A stretch of DNA of 64,000 nucleotides from Acidovorax radicis N35 (GCF_000204195.1 NZ_AFBG01000020.1:62001-126000), one strand, 5' to 3'; shown: positions 52,564-62,335, counted from the stretch's first letter. Made by a program: numbers and translations. The notes: a model not told the origin generated them from the sequence alone.

Positions 52564-53547
52564 ATGCTCCCCCCTTCACCTTCTGCCTTCCCCGTTGCGC
52601 CCATGCTGCCACGCCTGACGCAGGCGCATGCGCCCCTTACCCACAGTGTGGAGGTCGTCAACGAGCTGGGCGAGCGGGAGCAGGTGCAGATCCCCGCCGA
52701 GCGGCCCCTGACCATCTATGTCGACAAGCGTGAGCTCGTCACGCTCATGACCCTGGGTGCTCAACCCGAACTGCTGGTGCTGGGCTACCTGCGCAACCAG
52801 CGGCTGGTCGAGTCTGTGTTCGACATCGAATCCATCACCGTCGATTGGGAGGTGCACGCCGCTGCCGTGCGCACGCGCCACGGCATCGCCCGCATTGAAG
52901 AGCGCACTGCGAGCAAGGTGGTGACCACCGGCTGCGGCCAAGGCAGTGTGTTTGGCGGGCTCATGGACGAGGTGGACCGCATCACCCTGCCCGAGGCACG
53001 CCTGACACAGGGCGAGCTTTACGGCATCGTGAACGCCATCCGCCTCAAGGAAACCACCTACAAATCCGCAGGCTCCGTGCACGGTTGCGCCTTGTTCCGG
53101 GGCGAGGTGCTGCTGACCTTTGTGGAAGACGTGGGGCGCCACAACGCCATCGACACCATTGCCGGGTGGATGTGGATGAATACAGATGGCCTCCACGTGG
53201 CTGAAGATGTTTCCTCGGTGCTGCCGGGTGGCACGCCTGCAGAAAATGCCTCTTTGGAGAACCTGCACGCGCCGATGTCCGGCGCAGACAAGGTGTTCTA
53301 CACCACGGGCCGGCTCACCAGCGAAATGGTCATCAAGTCCGCACAGATGGGTGTCCCCATCGTGGTGTCCCGCAGCGGCATGACGCAGATGGGGCACGCC
53401 GTGGCGCAGCAACTGGGCCTGTGCGCTATCGGGCGCGCCACCAATCGGCGGTTTGTCTGCTACAGCGGCATGGACCGGTTGGTGCTGCAGCCGGAATTGG
53501 CGCAGCCGCCGGTGGTGCCTGTGGCTAAGGGGGCTGCTGCCTCTTGA
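52564..53547 (+). CDS. fdhD: Formate dehydrogenase accessory sulfurtransferase FdhD
   Basis: The 327-residue protein has the FdhD signatures RPLTIYVDKRE, LGYLRNQRLV, VTTGCGQGSVFGG, GSVHGCALFR, VEDVGRHNAIDTIAGW and TTGRLTSEMVIKSAQMG. It transfers sulfur to the molybdenum cofactor of formate dehydrogenase. The classic CxxC (Cys121/Cys124 in E. coli) here retains only the first Cys (GCGQGS). It is the only fdhD in the window and probably serves both formate dehydrogenases. A start at 52603 is possible. Confidence 0.93.
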   Translation: MLPPSPSAFPVAPMLPRLTQAHAPLTHSVEVVNELGEREQVQIPAERPLTIYVDKRELVTLMTLGAQPELLVLGYLRNQRLVESVFDIESITVDWEVHAAAVRTRHGIARIEERTASKVVTTGCGQGSVFGGLMDEVDRITLPEARLTQGELYGIVNAIRLKETTYKSAGSVHGCALFRGEVLLTFVEDVGRHNAIDTIAGWMWMNTDGLHVAEDVSSVLPGGTPAENASLENLHAPMSGADKVFYTTGRLTSEMVIKSAQMGVPIVVSRSGMTQMGHAVAQQLGLCAIGRATNRRFVCYSGMDRLVLQPELAQPPVVPVAKGAAAS

Positions 53548-53878
53548 GGCTGGGAGGAGCGAGTGGCAGGGAAGCTCGGTACGGATTGGAGAAATAAAGG
53601 CCTTCCGAACTACCGCTCGCATGTCTCGCTCCGAAGTCAAAAAGCTGGCTCAGGTCGCAAATCCCCGCCAGAGGCTCGGCAGGAACGGCTGTATCCACCG
53701 CAGGTGGCCTCCTCTTCTACGCATTTATGCTCGGGGAGTTGAATGGCTCGCTTTGTCTCGCTGTTAAGACCCAGGCCGCACATGGAAGCAAGCCGTGGCC
53801 GAGGCCTAGTTCCTCCTCCCTTCTTCAATGGGACGTTCCGCAAGTGTCCCGCCCCTTACGTCGAACGTTGAGCCGCAC
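53548..53878. other. 331-base region without a clear gene
   Basis: This gap after fdhD has lower GC than the flanks and no convincing reading frame on either strand. I looked for integron-type recombination sites and found none. Confidence 0.5.
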
Positions 53879-54193
53879 ATGGACATCCAAGACACGCAAG
53901 CGCAAAACACCTATGTCAAGGCGGTCGTATCTGAGGCCCAGGCAGTGGTTTGCTCCGCACACATTCCCGGCTTTGAGACGGAGTTCGCACGTCGCTTTGC
54001 CACCTGGAGAGCGGCGAACGCCGCTTCTCTCGCTCGTGGCAAGGATGTGATGGAGCGAGCAGTGGCAGGTGGGCCGGACGTTCAGCGCTTTGCGTCAATG
54101 AACGCCCAAGTGTTGGACTCGTTGCCGCCGGATGACCGGCAGCGCCGCTGCGACGAGTTGCTGGCGCAGTACTTGGAGACGAACCGTTCGTGA
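53879..54193 (+). CDS. Hypothetical protein, 104 residues
   Basis: The product begins MDIQDTQAQNTYVKAVVSEA and is helical and acidic, without signal peptide or membrane segment. One region (FETEFARRFATWRAANAASLARG) looks amphipathic. A longer start at 53828 would add 17 residues. I do not recognise the family. Codon use is less GC-biased than the neighbours, which may mean acquisition. Confidence 0.6.
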   Translation: MDIQDTQAQNTYVKAVVSEAQAVVCSAHIPGFETEFARRFATWRAANAASLARGKDVMERAVAGGPDVQRFASMNAQVLDSLPPDDRQRRCDELLAQYLETNRS

Positions 54194-54292
54194 GTCTGTG
54201 GGCCAATTCCAGTATTGAGGGTCCACTTTTTCTTGTCGTCGCCTGCAGCTCCTGGCCCACAGAAGCCTCTCCCTCAATGGCATGATCCCCCC

Positions 54293-55930
54293 ATGAAAGA
54301 CCTGAACGCCAAGAGCGCCTGGGCCGACACCCTGCCAAGCCAGTGGGGGACCGAGCCCGCCAAGATTGAAATCCCTCTGGGCGAACAGCCACCAGCGCCT
54401 TCGTCGGACACGGCTTCCCCCATGGCCCCGGCTCCTACCCGGCTATCCCTGTGGGGCTGGATGCACGAGGGCCTGCGGGCTGGGTTGTTTCTGCCGCTGC
54501 GCACGGGCGCTGCCACGCCTTCGCCTTGGCAGGTGCTGGTGCTGTCGCTGCTGGGTGGCGCATTGCTGGTGGGGGCTGCGCGGTTTCAGGTGGCGGGGCC
54601 TGCGCAGTTCAATCTGCGGGGCTGGCTGGCACCGATGTGGAGCAGCCTGGTGCTGATGTGGCTGGCCTGGTGGGCCATGGCCCCGGCACAGCGCGCAGCT
54701 GCGGCAACGGAGGCGCCCTCGGCAAGTACCCCGGGGCCTTCGGGCGGGCTGGCGGCTTGGTATGTGCTGTCGGCGTGGGCGCCGCTGGCGCCCCTGTTGC
54801 TGTTGTATGCCTTGATGGGGGCCGTGGCGCACAAGCCTGCCCTGTGGGATGGGGCGGTGGCTGGCAATATTTTCTGGGTGGCCTATGGCTTGCTCACGCT
54901 GTGGGTGCTGGCTGTGCTGGTGGTGGTGAGTGCACGCTTCATTAGCTCGGGGTTGCGCACGGCCATCTTTTCGGTGGCGATGGCGGCCGTGATCGGGGTC
55001 GGCATGTGGCAGTTCCAGGACCAGCCCTGGGAGCTCGATGCCCAGGCCCTGGCCGGTGCGTCCGCCCAGGCGGGCGAAGGGGCGCAGGCACCACAGGAAC
55101 CCGCACACCTTGTGCTGTCCCAGGCGGTCTTTGAAAACCAGCAGGCGCTGTGGGAGCGCCAGGTGAAGGCCCTGCCCGCCGGCCGCGATGGCGTGGTGGA
55201 TGTCTATGGGCTCGTGTTCGCGCCTTACGCCAGCGAAAATGTGTTTCGACGCGAAAGCACCATGGTCAGTACGCTGCTGCAAGAGCGTTTTGACGCCCAG
55301 GGCCGCGTGATCCACCTGCTCAATCATGCCGAAACCGCAGACACCCACGCCTGGGCCACGCCGCAGAACCTGCAGCGCGCCATCGCCGCGCTGGCCCAGC
55401 GCATGGACCGCGATAGCGATGTGCTGGTGATCTACATGACCTCCCACGGCGCGCGCAACCATGAGCTGGCGGCCTCGCACTGGCCGCTGGAAGTGCCTCC
55501 GGTCACGCCCGAAATGCTGCGCACCATGCTGGACGAGGCGGGCATCCGCCACCGTGTGATTGCCGTGTCGGCCTGTTTTTCGGGCGGCTGGATCGAGCCC
55601 CTGGCCACCGACAGCAGCCTCATCATGACCGCCGCCGATGCCACGCACACCTCGTACGGTTGCGGCACGCGCTCCGAACTCACCTTTTTTGGCCGGGCAG
55701 TGTTCCACGAGCAGCTGCGCCAGACGCATTCGTTCACCGATGCCTTCGCCAAGGCCGTTCCCGTGATTGCGCAGCGCGAGGTAGAGGCCGGCAAGGAGGA
55801 CGGCTTCTCCAACCCGCAGATCCACGTGGGTACGCAGATTGTGCCGGTGCTGCGGGCGCTGGAGCAGCGGCTGGCAGCCACCACGGTGGACGGGGAAGCT
55901 TCGGGCGCGCGGGGTGCCAAGCAACCCTGA
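54293..55930 (+). CDS. Membrane-bound C13 (legumain/caspase-fold) peptidase
   Basis: The 545-residue protein has about five to six membrane helices (residues 75-245) followed by a C13-type caspase-fold domain (about 275-520). The catalytic His is in YMTSHGARNHE and the Cys in VSACFSGGW, with DVLVIYMTSHG as the central strand. The N-terminal 50 residues are polar and Pro-rich. Bacterial C13 members are largely uncharacterised. Topology would place the peptidase domain on one face after the last helix. A pseudo-peptidase is unlikely, since both catalytic residues are present. Confidence 0.85.
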   Translation: MKDLNAKSAWADTLPSQWGTEPAKIEIPLGEQPPAPSSDTASPMAPAPTRLSLWGWMHEGLRAGLFLPLRTGAATPSPWQVLVLSLLGGALLVGAARFQVAGPAQFNLRGWLAPMWSSLVLMWLAWWAMAPAQRAAAATEAPSASTPGPSGGLAAWYVLSAWAPLAPLLLLYALMGAVAHKPALWDGAVAGNIFWVAYGLLTLWVLAVLVVVSARFISSGLRTAIFSVAMAAVIGVGMWQFQDQPWELDAQALAGASAQAGEGAQAPQEPAHLVLSQAVFENQQALWERQVKALPAGRDGVVDVYGLVFAPYASENVFRRESTMVSTLLQERFDAQGRVIHLLNHAETADTHAWATPQNLQRAIAALAQRMDRDSDVLVIYMTSHGARNHELAASHWPLEVPPVTPEMLRTMLDEAGIRHRVIAVSACFSGGWIEPLATDSSLIMTAADATHTSYGCGTRSELTFFGRAVFHEQLRQTHSFTDAFAKAVPVIAQREVEAGKEDGFSNPQIHVGTQIVPVLRALEQRLAATTVDGEASGARGAKQP

Positions 55931-55983
55931 GCCAAACACCCCACAGGCAGCCAGCCCGTTGACTTTGCGCTAAGGTCCATGCC

Positions 55984-58503
55984 ATGAATCTGTCTTTTCT
56001 ACGCTTGGGCTGGCGGACGCTGGCCCGTGACCTGCGCGCGGGCGAGTTGCGGCTGCTGATCGTGGCCGTGACGCTGGCAGTGGCTGCACTCACCTCGGTC
56101 GGCTTTTTTGCCGACCGCTTGCAGGGTGGCTTGCAGCGCGATGCATTGCAGCTGCTGGGTGGTGACGCCGTGGTGGCCAGCGACAACCCCACGCCCCCCG
56201 TGTTTGTCGAGCGTGCCAAGGCCCTGGGCCTGCAGACAGTGACCACCGTGGGCTTCCCGACCATGGGCCGTGCGAGTGACGCCCAGGGGGGCGCCAGCAA
56301 GCTGGTGGCGCTCAAAAGCGTGCCGCCGGGCTACCCGTTGCGCGGCAGCCTGAAGGTGGCAGACGCACCCGGTGCGCTCGACCAGCCCACCCGTGACATC
56401 CCGGCGCGCGGCGAAGTGTGGGTGGATGCCCCCCTGCTTGAATCGTTGAACCTGGCCATGGGCGACATGCTGCTGCTGGGCGATTCGCAGCTGCGCATCG
56501 CACGCATCATCGTCATCGAGCCCGACCGGGGCGCCGGTTTCATGAGCTTTGCCCCGCGTGTGATGGTCAACGATGCCGACCTGCCCGCCACGGGCCTGGT
56601 CCAGCCCGCCAGCCGCCTGACCTACCGCTTTGCCGTCATCGGATCGGTCCCCGCCGTCAAGGCGTTCAGCGAATGGGCCGTTGCCGAATCCAAGAAACCG
56701 GAGGTGCACGGCGTGCGCGTGGAGTCGCTCGACAGTGGCCGCCCCGAAATGCGCCAGACGCTGGACCGCGCGCAGAAATTCCTGAGCCTGGTGGCCCTGC
56801 TGGCCGCGCTGCTGTCGGCCGTGGCCGTGGCCCTGGCCGCGCGCGGCTTTGCGGCCGAGCACCTGGATGCCTCGGCCATGCTGCGGGTGCTGGGCCAAAG
56901 CCAGCGCACCATCGCGGGCGCCTACACCGCCGAATTTGCGATGGTGGGCCTGTTCGCCAGCTCCCTGGGGGTGGCGCTGGGCTATCTGGTGCACTACGCC
57001 TTTGTGCTGCTGCTGGCGGGCCTGGTCGAGTCGGCCCTGCCGCCGCCCAGCCTGTGGCCCGTGGCGTTTGGGCTGGGCATGGGGCTCACGCTGCTGTTCG
57101 CCTTTGGCCTGCCGCCCGTGCTGCAGCTGGCCCAGGTGCCGCCGCTGCGCGTCATCCGGCGCGACGTGGGCGGGCTCAAGCCCGCATCGCTGGCGGTGCT
57201 GGGCATCGGCATTGCCGGGTTTGCGGCCCTGCTGCTCACGGTCAGCAGCGACATCACGTTGGGGCTGATCGCCGTGGGCGGTTTTGCCGGCGCGGTGGCC
57301 CTGTTTGCGGGGCTGTCGTGGGTGGCGGTGAAGCTGCTGCGCAAGAGCGTGAACGAGGCCACCGCCCCGCGCTGGCTGGTGCTGGCCACGCGGCAGATTT
57401 CTGCGCGCCCGGCCTATGCCGTGGTGCAGGTGAGCAGCCTGGCTGTGGGCTTGCTGGCACTGGTGCTGCTGGTGCTGCTGCGCACCGACCTGGTGGACAG
57501 CTGGCGCAAGGCGACCCCGCCCGATGCGCCCAACCGCTTTGTGATCAACGTGATGCCCGATCAGGCAGATGCCTTCCAGCAGGCACTGCAGGCCGGCGGT
57601 GTCGCGAAGTACGACTGGTACCCCATGATCCGTGGCCGCCTGCTGGCCGTGAACGGCAAACCCGTGGGCCCTGACAACTACACCGACGACCGCGCCAAGC
57701 GCCTGGTGGACCGCGAATTCAACCTCTCCAATGCCGTGGAGGCGCCGCCCCACAACCAGGTGGTTGCCGGTGCATGGACGCCGGGCGAAGAAGGTGCCAT
57801 CAGCGTCGAAGAGGGCATTGCAGAAACCCTGGGCCTGAAAATGAGCGACCGCCTGTTGTTCGACATGGGCGGCGTGCAGAACGAGGCGCGCATCACCAGC
57901 CTGCGCAAGGTGGACTGGGGCTCCATGCGGGCCAACTTTTTCGTGATGTACCCCGTGGCCACCGTCAAGGACGTGCCCGTGACCTACCTGGCCGCCTACC
58001 GCGCGCCCGAGACCAATGGCTTTGACAACGGGCTGGTGCGCCAGTTTCCCAACATCACCAACGTGGACATGGGCGCCACCATTGCCCAGGTGCAGCGCGT
58101 GCTGGAGCAGGTGATCCGCGCGGTGGAGTTCCTGTTTGCTTTTACCCTGGCCGCTGGTTTGGTGGTGCTGTTTGCCGCTGTGACGGCCACGCGCGAAGAG
58201 CGCGCCCGCGAATACGCCATCATGCGCGCCGTGGGCGCCCGCGCCAGCCTGCTGCGGCAGGTGCAGCGCGCCGAGCTGATGGGCGTGGGCCTGCTGGCGG
58301 GTTTCCTGGCCAGCGCCGTGGCGGTGGGTGTGGGCTGGGCGCTGGCGCGCTTCGTTTTTGACTTCACCTGGACGGCCGCCCCGTGGGTGCCCCTGGCGGG
58401 CGCCGTGGCTGGGGCGGTGCTGGCGCTGGCCGCCGGCTGGTGGGGCCTGCGCGAGGTGCTGCTGCGCCCGGTGGTGGACACGCTGCGCCGTGCCGCAGAG
58501 TAG
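55984..58503 (+). CDS. YbbP-like ABC transporter permease (FtsX family)
   Basis: The 839-residue protein has an N-terminal helix, a large periplasmic MacB-like domain, a first FtsX block (about 260-500), a second periplasmic region, and a C-terminal FtsX block (about 700-835: LVVLFAAVTATREERAREYAIMRAVGA). This matches the E. coli YbbP permease plan with its split FtsX domains. No YbbA ATPase gene adjoins. A repeat copy lies directly after the stop. Confidence 0.87.
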   Translation: MNLSFLRLGWRTLARDLRAGELRLLIVAVTLAVAALTSVGFFADRLQGGLQRDALQLLGGDAVVASDNPTPPVFVERAKALGLQTVTTVGFPTMGRASDAQGGASKLVALKSVPPGYPLRGSLKVADAPGALDQPTRDIPARGEVWVDAPLLESLNLAMGDMLLLGDSQLRIARIIVIEPDRGAGFMSFAPRVMVNDADLPATGLVQPASRLTYRFAVIGSVPAVKAFSEWAVAESKKPEVHGVRVESLDSGRPEMRQTLDRAQKFLSLVALLAALLSAVAVALAARGFAAEHLDASAMLRVLGQSQRTIAGAYTAEFAMVGLFASSLGVALGYLVHYAFVLLLAGLVESALPPPSLWPVAFGLGMGLTLLFAFGLPPVLQLAQVPPLRVIRRDVGGLKPASLAVLGIGIAGFAALLLTVSSDITLGLIAVGGFAGAVALFAGLSWVAVKLLRKSVNEATAPRWLVLATRQISARPAYAVVQVSSLAVGLLALVLLVLLRTDLVDSWRKATPPDAPNRFVINVMPDQADAFQQALQAGGVAKYDWYPMIRGRLLAVNGKPVGPDNYTDDRAKRLVDREFNLSNAVEAPPHNQVVAGAWTPGEEGAISVEEGIAETLGLKMSDRLLFDMGGVQNEARITSLRKVDWGSMRANFFVMYPVATVKDVPVTYLAAYRAPETNGFDNGLVRQFPNITNVDMGATIAQVQRVLEQVIRAVEFLFAFTLAAGLVVLFAAVTATREERAREYAIMRAVGARASLLRQVQRAELMGVGLLAGFLASAVAVGVGWALARFVFDFTWTAAPWVPLAGAVAGAVLALAAGWWGLREVLLRPVVDTLRRAAE

Positions 58504-58504
58504 T

Positions 58505-58570
58505 TTGCTACTATTTTTATAGCTATTGGCGCTTGTATATCAAGCGCCAGAGCCTTGTTTGATTCATTTT
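58505..58570. repeat. GCTAT/AAGCGC interspersed repeat, copy 7
   Basis: TTGCTACTATTTTTATAGCT, ATTGGCGCTTGTATATCAAG, CGCCAGAGCC: a near-perfect copy with TGGCGCTTG/CAAGCGCCA arms. It lies between the convergent permease and ABC ATPase genes. Confidence 0.75.
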
Positions 58571-58606
58571 TTGCGACCCGCACGGGCCGTTCCACCCCGG
58601 GTAGCC

Positions 58607-59350
58607 TCACGCTGGCTTGGCAAATGGCGTGCGGATGTCCGACAGAAACTGCTGCGCGCGCGGGTGCTGGGGCCGGGTAAAAAAGTCGGCGGGTACCGCG
58701 CGCTCCAGCACACGGCCTTCGTCCATGAAAAGCACGCGATCGGCCACCTCACGGGCAAAGCCCATTTCGTGCGTGACGCAGACCATGGTCATGCCGTCCC
58801 GCGCCAGGTCGCGCATGACCACCAGCACCTCGCCCACCATCTCGGGGTCCAGCGCGCTCGTGGGCTCGTCGAACAGCATGAGCGGCGGCTCCATGGCCAG
58901 GGCGCGCGCAATGGCCACGCGCTGTTGCTGGCCGCCCGACAGCTCATTGGCCCAGGCATTGGCCTTGTGCGCCAGGCCCACGCGGTCGAGCAGCGCCAGC
59001 GCCCGCCGTTCGGCCTGCGCTTGCGACAGGCCGCGCAGCTGAATGGGCGCAAGCGTGCAGTTGTCCAGCACCGAAAGATGGGGAAACAGATTGAACTGCT
59101 GGAACACAAAGCCGATGCGCGAGCGCAGCGTGTTCACGTTCACCCCAGGCCCATAGATGTTGTGCCCGTCGATCAGGATGCGCCCGCCCTGGATGGGCTC
59201 GAGCCGGTTGAGCGTGCGGATCAAGGTGGACTTGCCCGAGCCCGACGGCCCGCAGACCACGACCACCTCGCCCTGCGCGATGGTCTCGGTCACGTCCACC
59301 AGGGCGTGGTAGCTGCCGTACCACTTGTTGACTTCGTGCAGTTCGATCAT
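58607..59350 (-). CDS. Polar amino acid ABC transporter ATPase
   Basis: The 247-residue ATPase has Walker [10 protein letters not shown], the Q-loop QQFNLF, signature LSGGQQQR, Walker [15 protein letters not shown] and H-loop VTHEM. The GltL/GlnQ subfamily energises uptake of glutamate, glutamine or similar. It overlaps the permease stop by 4 bases (ATGA). Last gene of the four-gene unit. Confidence 0.95.
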   Translation of the reverse strand: MIELHEVNKWYGSYHALVDVTETIAQGEVVVVCGPSGSGKSTLIRTLNRLEPIQGGRILIDGHNIYGPGVNVNTLRSRIGFVFQQFNLFPHLSVLDNCTLAPIQLRGLSQAQAERRALALLDRVGLAHKANAWANELSGGQQQRVAIARALAMEPPLMLFDEPTSALDPEMVGEVLVVMRDLARDGMTMVCVTHEMGFAREVADRVLFMDEGRVLERAVPADFFTRPQHPRAQQFLSDIRTPFAKPA

Positions 59351-60066
59351 GTTGTAAGGGGCTTGGGAGTGGAAGAGGGGGCCGATGCGGAGCGCCGCGC
59401 CAGCCGGCGTTCCAGCCCATAGGCCAGGCGCGAGAGGCCGAAGCACAGCACGAAGTAGGTGAAGCCCAGGATGCCGAACACTTCCGCCGGCCGGGTGAAG
59501 ACCTGGGTGTTGATCTGGGTGGCGATGAAGGACACTTCGGTCAGGCCGATGATGTAGCCCAGCGAGGTCTCCTTGATGGTGGAGACGAACTGATTGACCA
59601 GCGAGGGCAGCATGCTGCGCAGCGCCTGCGGCAGCACCACCCGGCGCATGGCGCGCGGGTAGCTCAGGCCCAGCGCGCGCGCGCACTCCAGCTGCCCGCG
59701 CGGAACGCCCAGGATGCCCGCGCGAACGATCTCGGCCAGGTAGGCGGCGTTGAAGATCACGAGCGCAAGCAGCATGGTGGTGAACTGGCCGGTCTTCACG
59801 CCCGTCACGCTGGGCAAAAAGAAGTAGGCCCAGAAGATCACCATCAGGAGCGGTGTGCCGCGCACGCCATACACGACGGCTGTCACCGGCCAGCGCACAG
59901 CACGCCACGGGCTCACGCGCGCGAGTCCAAACAGCACGCCCAGCGGCAGTGCCAGCAGCAGGGCGCCAGCGGCCAGCACCAGAGTGAGTGCCAGGCCACC
60001 CAGCGGGCCATTGGGGTACTGGCCGACCAGGAAGTAAAGCCAGTAGGTGTCGATAAGTTCAAGCAT
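59347..60066 (-). CDS. Polar amino acid ABC transporter permease
   Basis: The 239-residue permease has the His/Glu/Gln family fold with the EAA-type loop ([45 protein letters not shown]). It forms a heterodimer with the second permease encoded upstream, which ends directly before it without a gap. Confidence 0.93.
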   Translation of the reverse strand: MLELIDTYWLYFLVGQYPNGPLGGLALTLVLAAGALLLALPLGVLFGLARVSPWRAVRWPVTAVVYGVRGTPLLMVIFWAYFFLPSVTGVKTGQFTTMLLALVIFNAAYLAEIVRAGILGVPRGQLECARALGLSYPRAMRRVVLPQALRSMLPSLVNQFVSTIKETSLGYIIGLTEVSFIATQINTQVFTRPAEVFGILGFTYFVLCFGLSRLAYGLERRLARRSASAPSSTPKPLTT

Positions 60067-60765
60067 CTAGATCGTCCGCACGGGATAGCGGTGGTGGTAC
60101 CAGCTGGCCAAGGCCGTGATGAGCAGCGATACCGTAAGGTAGGCGGCGCTGGCGAAGGCAAAGGCCTCGATGCTGCGGAACGTCGCGCTCTCCACCTTGG
60201 CGGCCTGGTACATCAGCTCGGCCACGCCGATCACGGTGGCGATCGAGGTGTTCTTCCAGAGGTTCAGTGCCTGCGAGATCAGCGGCGGCACGGTCACGCG
60301 CAGCGCCTGCGGCAGCACCACGCGGCGCATGGTGGCCAGAAAGCCGAAGCCCAGGGCGCGGCCTGCTTCCATCTGCACGGAGGGGATGGACCGGATGCCG
60401 CTGCGGATGTCCTCGGCCATGAAGGCGGCGGTGTAGAGCGAGAGCGCAACAACGGCGGCCGCGGCCTCGGCATGGCCGCTGTCGTAGAGCCACTGCCTGG
60501 CCGCTTCGGGCAGCAGCTCGGGCGCGCCGAAGTACCAGAACAGCATATGCGCCAGCAGCGGCACATTGCGAATGCCTTCGACAAACACAAAGCCCGCCCA
60601 GCGCAAGGGCGCCACGGGCGCCAGGCGCAGCAGGGCGACCACCAGGGCGAGGGGCAGGGCCAGCACCAGCGATGCGGCCAGCAACTGCAGCGACAGCATC
60701 AGGCCACCCATCAGCATCAGGTGGTACTTGCCGCTCAGCAGCAGGGAATAGTCAAACAAAGGCAT
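60067..60765 (-). CDS. Polar amino acid ABC transporter permease
   Basis: The 232-residue permease has the EAA loop ([43 protein letters not shown]). It pairs with the permease downstream. The ATG at 60765 is chosen because MPLFDYSLLLSG matches family N-termini; a longer start adds a basic tail. Confidence 0.92.
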   Translation of the reverse strand: MPLFDYSLLLSGKYHLMLMGGLMLSLQLLAASLVLALPLALVVALLRLAPVAPLRWAGFVFVEGIRNVPLLAHMLFWYFGAPELLPEAARQWLYDSGHAEAAAAVVALSLYTAAFMAEDIRSGIRSIPSVQMEAGRALGFGFLATMRRVVLPQALRVTVPPLISQALNLWKNTSIATVIGVAELMYQAAKVESATFRSIEAFAFASAAYLTVSLLITALASWYHHRYPVRTI

Positions 60766-60927
60766 GCATGCCAGCCATTCAGAAAAACGGCACGCAGGGT
60801 GCGTGCGCGGCGGCATCCCACACCGGGACCGGGAGAATGTCTGGGAAAAGGCGTTCGGCATGCGCCAACGGCATGTGCGACGCCTTCATCCCACCCCCTT
60901 GCGGTCGCGCCGCCGTGGGTTCAGCCA

Positions 60928-61755
60928 TCAACCGTCGATCTTGTCCGACTCGAACTTGAAGGGGCGGTTGGTGAACTTGATCTTGGTCTGTGGGCCGTAC
61001 CACTTGAAGAAGATTTTTTCGGCTTCGCCCGACTTTTCCAGTTCGCGCAGCGTCTCGTCCACCACCGACTTCACGGCGGTCTCGCCCTTCTTGATACCCA
61101 GGGCCAGGGGCTCCACGCTCAGGTTGGTGGGCAAGATGGCGTAGTCCTTGTTGCGCTCGCCCAGTTTGGCGAAGTCATCGATCAGCGAAGACTCGTCGTT
61201 CACGTAGCCCACGCCCTTGCCCTGCTGCAGCGCCAAAAAGGCCTGCTGGGTCGTCTCGAACGTCACCACGTCCACCGTGGGCACCGCCTTGCGCACATTG
61301 GGTTCCTGCGTGCCGCCCTTCACAGTGACCACGCGCTTGCCGGCCAGGTCGGCCACGTCCTTGATGCCGCTGGCCTTCTTCACCAGCACCTTCTGGCCCG
61401 TGACAAAGGTGGTCAGCGAGAAGTCGATCTGCGCCTCGCGCTCCTTGTTGTGGGTGAGCGAAGCGGCCAGGATGTCCACGTGGCCCTGCTGCAGCTCGGG
61501 GATGCGCGCGGCCACCGCCAGTTGCTTGAACACGGGCTTGACGCCGATCTTCTTGGCGATGGCCTTGCCCAGGTCCACGTCGTAGCCGATCAGTTCGCGC
61601 GTCTTGGGGTCGATGAAGCTGTTGGGCTCATCGGTGCCCAGCACGCCGACGACCAGTTCTCCCTTCTTCTTGATGTCGGCCAGTTGGTCGGCGTGGGCGG
61701 TTCCTGCAACGGCGAATGCTGCTGCGACCAGGGAAGCAATGAAACGGATGCGCAT
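60928..61755 (-). CDS. Polar amino acid ABC transporter substrate-binding protein
   Basis: The 275-residue periplasmic protein has a signal peptide (cleavage near GTAHA) and the SBP_bac_3 motifs VVGVLGTDEPNSFIDP, GYDVDLGKAIAKKIGV and NKEREAQIDFS. It is the first gene of the uptake operon and gives it amino acid specificity, most likely glutamate or aspartate type. GGAGAA precedes the ATG at 61755. Confidence 0.95.
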   Translation of the reverse strand: MRIRFIASLVAAAFAVAGTAHADQLADIKKKGELVVGVLGTDEPNSFIDPKTRELIGYDVDLGKAIAKKIGVKPVFKQLAVAARIPELQQGHVDILAASLTHNKEREAQIDFSLTTFVTGQKVLVKKASGIKDVADLAGKRVVTVKGGTQEPNVRKAVPTVDVVTFETTQQAFLALQQGKGVGYVNDESSLIDDFAKLGERNKDYAILPTNLSVEPLALGIKKGETAVKSVVDETLRELEKSGEAEKIFFKWYGPQTKIKFTNRPFKFESDKIDG

Positions 61756-61921
61756 CGATTTTTCTCCAGACAGTGATGAGGATGGGCCAGGGCTGCCAAG
61801 CGGACAGAGCCCCGAGCCCTCAAGCTTCGAAGGCTACTGATCCAACGGTCAGATATGAACATCGGTTTTTTTATAATCAAACTCAACAAACGAGCTTGCA
61901 TTCGCGACGCCCTTCGAACCC

Positions 61922-62335
61922 ATGGATGACACCCCCCACACTGCGGCCCCGGCCACCACACCCTTTGAATGGATCGGTGGTGAAGACCGCGTGCACGCCC
62001 TCACCGAACGCTTCTACGACCTGATGGATCTGGAGCCCTGTTACGCCGAACTGCGTGCAGCCCACGGCAGCGACCTCGTGCAGGCGCGGCAAAAACTCTT
62101 CTGGTTCTTGTGCGGCTGGCTGGGTGGACCCGACCACTACCAAAGCCGCTTCGGCCACCCTCGCCTGCGCATGCGGCACATGCCGTTTTCCATCGGCATC
62201 AAGGAGCGCGACCAGTGGGTCGCCTGCATGGACCAGGCCATGGGCGAGACAGGCGTGCCCGAAGCTCTGCGCGCGCGGCTGAAGGAAAGCTTCATGGGGA
62301 CGGCCGACTGGATGAGGAACAAGGGCACCCCCTGA
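61922..62335 (+). CDS. Group II truncated hemoglobin
   Basis: The 137-residue globin has FEWIGGEDRVHALTERFYDLM, the LFWFLCGWLGGPDHYQSRFGHPRLRMRH segment with the proximal His (RMRHMPF), and the group II Trp in DQWVACM. Group II members bind O2 and may detoxify NO or H2O2. It is divergent from the amino acid uptake operon; TATAAT at 61872 could be its -10 box. The stop codon lies within a G/C-rich element. Confidence 0.92.
   Translation: MDDTPHTAAPATTPFEWIGGEDRVHALTERFYDLMDLEPCYAELRAAHGSDLVQARQKLFWFLCGWLGGPDHYQSRFGHPRLRMRHMPFSIGIKERDQWVACMDQAMGETGVPEALRARLKESFMGTADWMRNKGTP

Noticed and set aside
53548..53878. Integron attC-like or gene-cassette structure around the AACGTT near 53866.
   Set aside because: No paired conserved ends or loop structure could be drawn; only a short AACGTT core matched.
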